The notes beneath the pieces were generated by a model. The model worked only from the letters and a program-made list of their open reading frames with translations, was not told the DNA's origin and made no database searches. A program made the translations under genes and the position numbers. From positions 1 through 6,779 of the forward strand of contig CAKUXN010000030.1 in assembly GCA_934700415.1 (NCBI GenBank): 6,779 nt of DNA. The letters run 5' to 3'. Positions 5,278-6,779 of this stretch are shown piece by piece (position 1 is the stretch's first letter; every line of letters starts with the position of its first letter). Origin of the DNA: an uncultured Candidatus Saccharibacteria bacterium (GTDB lineage Bacteria; Patescibacteriota; Saccharimonadia; Saccharimonadales; Saccharimonadaceae).

Positions 5278-6779
5278 TTACTTTGCTGTTGTGTTATCAT
5301 ATTTTATGATTTTATCGATGACATTTTTTAGATCTTCAAGATTACTCTCTACGATTACCATATCTGTACGATACTGGTAGTTCTTGTCTCCTAGGTCATA
5401 GTCGGAAATAGCCTTGCTGATTGTCTCCATTTTCTCTTTATCCAAAAGAACTTTATATATACTTGTTAGTAACTTAAGAGTGTCATTATCGCGTCGTTCT
5501 TCTTCTTTTTTGAATTGTTTCATCACGCGTTTCAATCTCTGCTCTTCCGGTTGATTAGGATCAAATGGCGATGATATCGAACAAGATGTATCCATAAACA
5601 GGAAGTGATAATCATTATCAATAAAGTTACGAATTAAAGCATGCCCTATATCCTCATTCTCGTAAGACGCAAAAAAGTTTTGACTGAAGTACAAATCTAC
5701 AATTCTGATCATCTTTCTTGAAAATTTTTGGCCAAGCATACCAAATGATATTTCATCAAGAAATGTGGCTCTTTTGTCATTTATCTTGTCGCCTCTTGAG
5801 CCAACAAATGTTGGCAGTGTCTCTAAATAAGAAATGAAAAGCCCCATCGCTTTTGCGTTTGATTTCTTGTCTTTTGAAGTTGGAAGCGTTGAGATGTTCC
5901 ATTTATCGATTGGGAAAATATCAAAATCATAGTGATTATTTCGCTCTGGAATGTCGTCGTAAACGCTGACAATTTCATTCAACGCATCAAAAGAAAAATC
6001 TCTAACTGCATTTAAGACTACATCATTGGAATTAATGTTTTCTAATTTTTTATCGAAGGATCTTGAAATAGAAAAACAGTAGCGATTGTCGCTTTTAGCT
6101 AGTAGTCGGAGGAGTTTTCTTACTATTGTTCGTTTAAGATATATCTTATCGTCTTTTTCATCCTTGCTACTTGTATAAGCGTCGAAGGCGAAATTGATAA
6201 TCTCATTTTGGAAATCTGGCCCTTGATAGTAGAGTCTTTCCATATTTTGTGTTAGACATAGCTCGTATTGCCAATATTGATCTTTTTTGGCTTCTGAGAA
6301 CTTTCTAAAAAATATCTTCAAATAGTCCTTCAAAAAAGCATTTTCTGGTTCGATCGAGCTAAATAAATCACTCCAAACATCCAAAGAATTATTCGCGTCA
6401 AGTTCTTCTAAAAATTTTAGTTTTTGCTCTTGTCTATAATTTTTTTGGTTGCCGCGACCAATTTTGTCCGACATGAACCATTTGAATAGGCGTACTAAGT
6501 TTAATACTAGTACAACGATACCGGCAACAAAGATAAATAATAAGATTAGTTTTACCCAGTAGCTATCATATTTCCAGAATATAGTGGCAACTGAGGATAA
6601 CAGTACAGCGCCAAGTATCTGCCATCCTTTTATCACTCTCTGGAGTAAAACTGTTTTATCCCAATTGAACTCATTAAATGATAGTTTTTCTTTGAATTCC
6701 TGGTAAATCAAGATAGCGACAGGTATGTATAAAGAACTTACTACCGCCAAACATCCAGAAAGACTTCCAACATCTATAC
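5278..6779 (-). CDS. Large N-terminally membrane-anchored protein of unknown function, 5' end outside window
   Basis: The frame stays open to the right edge, giving 499 visible residues; no in-frame ATG occurs near the first visible codons, so the true start is upstream of the window. An internal TTG at 6748-6750 would cut into a hydrophobic helix and is an unlikely start. Three probable membrane segments lie at visible residues about 3-25 (GSLSGCLAVVSSLYIPVAIL), 51-68 (GWQILGAVLLSSVATIFW) and 73-97 (WVKLILLFIFVAGIVVLVLN), followed by FKWFMSDK and about 390 soluble, charged, probably helical residues. The soluble part holds many K/E/D-rich helices (for example KQFKKEEERRDND) and a C-terminal helix ending in NTTAK. 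I see no nucleotide-binding, protease or kinase motif. The topology suggests a membrane-tethered cytoplasmic domain, perhaps a sensor or scaffold, but no function can be assigned. The stop is TAA at 5278-5280, and the frameshifted gene follows 51 bases later. Confidence 0.85.
   Translation of the reverse strand, partial: IDVGSLSGCLAVVSSLYIPVAILIYQEFKEKLSFNEFNWDKTVLLQRVIKGWQILGAVLLSSVATIFWKYDSYWVKLILLFIFVAGIVVLVLNLVRLFKWFMSDKIGRGNQKNYRQEQKLKFLEELDANNSLDVWSDLFSSIEPENAFLKDYLKIFFRKFSEAKKDQYWQYELCLTQNMERLYYQGPDFQNEIINFAFDAYTSSKDEKDDKIYLKRTIVRKLLRLLAKSDNRYCFSISRSFDKKLENINSNDVVLNAVRDFSFDALNEIVSVYDDIPERNNHYDFDIFPIDKWNISTLPTSKDKKSNAKAMGLFISYLETLPTFVGSRGDKINDKRATFLDEISFGMLGQKFSRKMIRIVDLYFSQNFFASYENEDIGHALIRNFIDNDYHFLFMDTSCSISSPFDPNQPEEQRLKRVMKQFKKEEERRDNDTLKLLTSIYKVLLDKEKMETISKAISDYDLGDKNYQYRTDMVIVESNLEDLKNVIDKIIKYDNTTAK

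Noticed and set aside
5147..5380. Plus-strand open frame of 77 codons
   Set aside because: It spans antisense to the ends of two minus-strand genes and has no supporting features.

Overview
The window looks bacterial. It has TGA, TAA and TAG stops, Shine-Dalgarno sites, a sigma70-like promoter and tightly packed, overlapping genes, with moderately AT-rich sequence. Nothing here fixes the phylum. The very compact operon together with orphan proteins I do not recognise would fit a reduced-genome lineage such as Saccharibacteria, but that is only a guess.

Left part (positions 1 to about 4200, all minus strand, so transcription runs right to left): a five-gene operon. In transcription order it encodes an archaeal-type S-adenosylmethionine synthetase, an extended SDR NDP-sugar epimerase/dehydratase, a sugar-1-phosphate nucleotidyltransferase, a transketolase N-terminal (thiamine-diphosphate) subunit and a transketolase C-terminal (pyrimidine-binding) subunit that runs off the left edge. 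Every junction overlaps by 4 to 8 bases, so the genes are probably translationally coupled and made together. A promoter with a TG-extended -10 and a 19-base inverted repeat lie just upstream of the first gene. Activation of a sugar phosphate, NAD-dependent remodelling, two-carbon ketol transfer and AdoMet supply together suggest an unusual, possibly branched, chain-extended or methylated nucleotide sugar for a surface glycan or secondary metabolite. Acceptors, glycosyltransferases and methyltransferases would lie beyond position 1.

Middle (4200 to 4760): a plus-strand remnant of a TOPRIM domain from an OLD-like AAA ATPase, cut off at its 5' side where it meets the operon promoter. It is followed by about 140 bases of AT-rich sequence with no convincing gene.

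Right part (4760 to 6779, minus strand): two genes I cannot name. The first is a 155-codon gene broken by an apparent one-base deletion; its last 65 codons are in another frame and are easily overlooked. Upstream of it lies a large N-terminally membrane-anchored protein that enters from the right edge. Remnant and broken genes beside a functional sugar operon suggest an accessory or recombining region.
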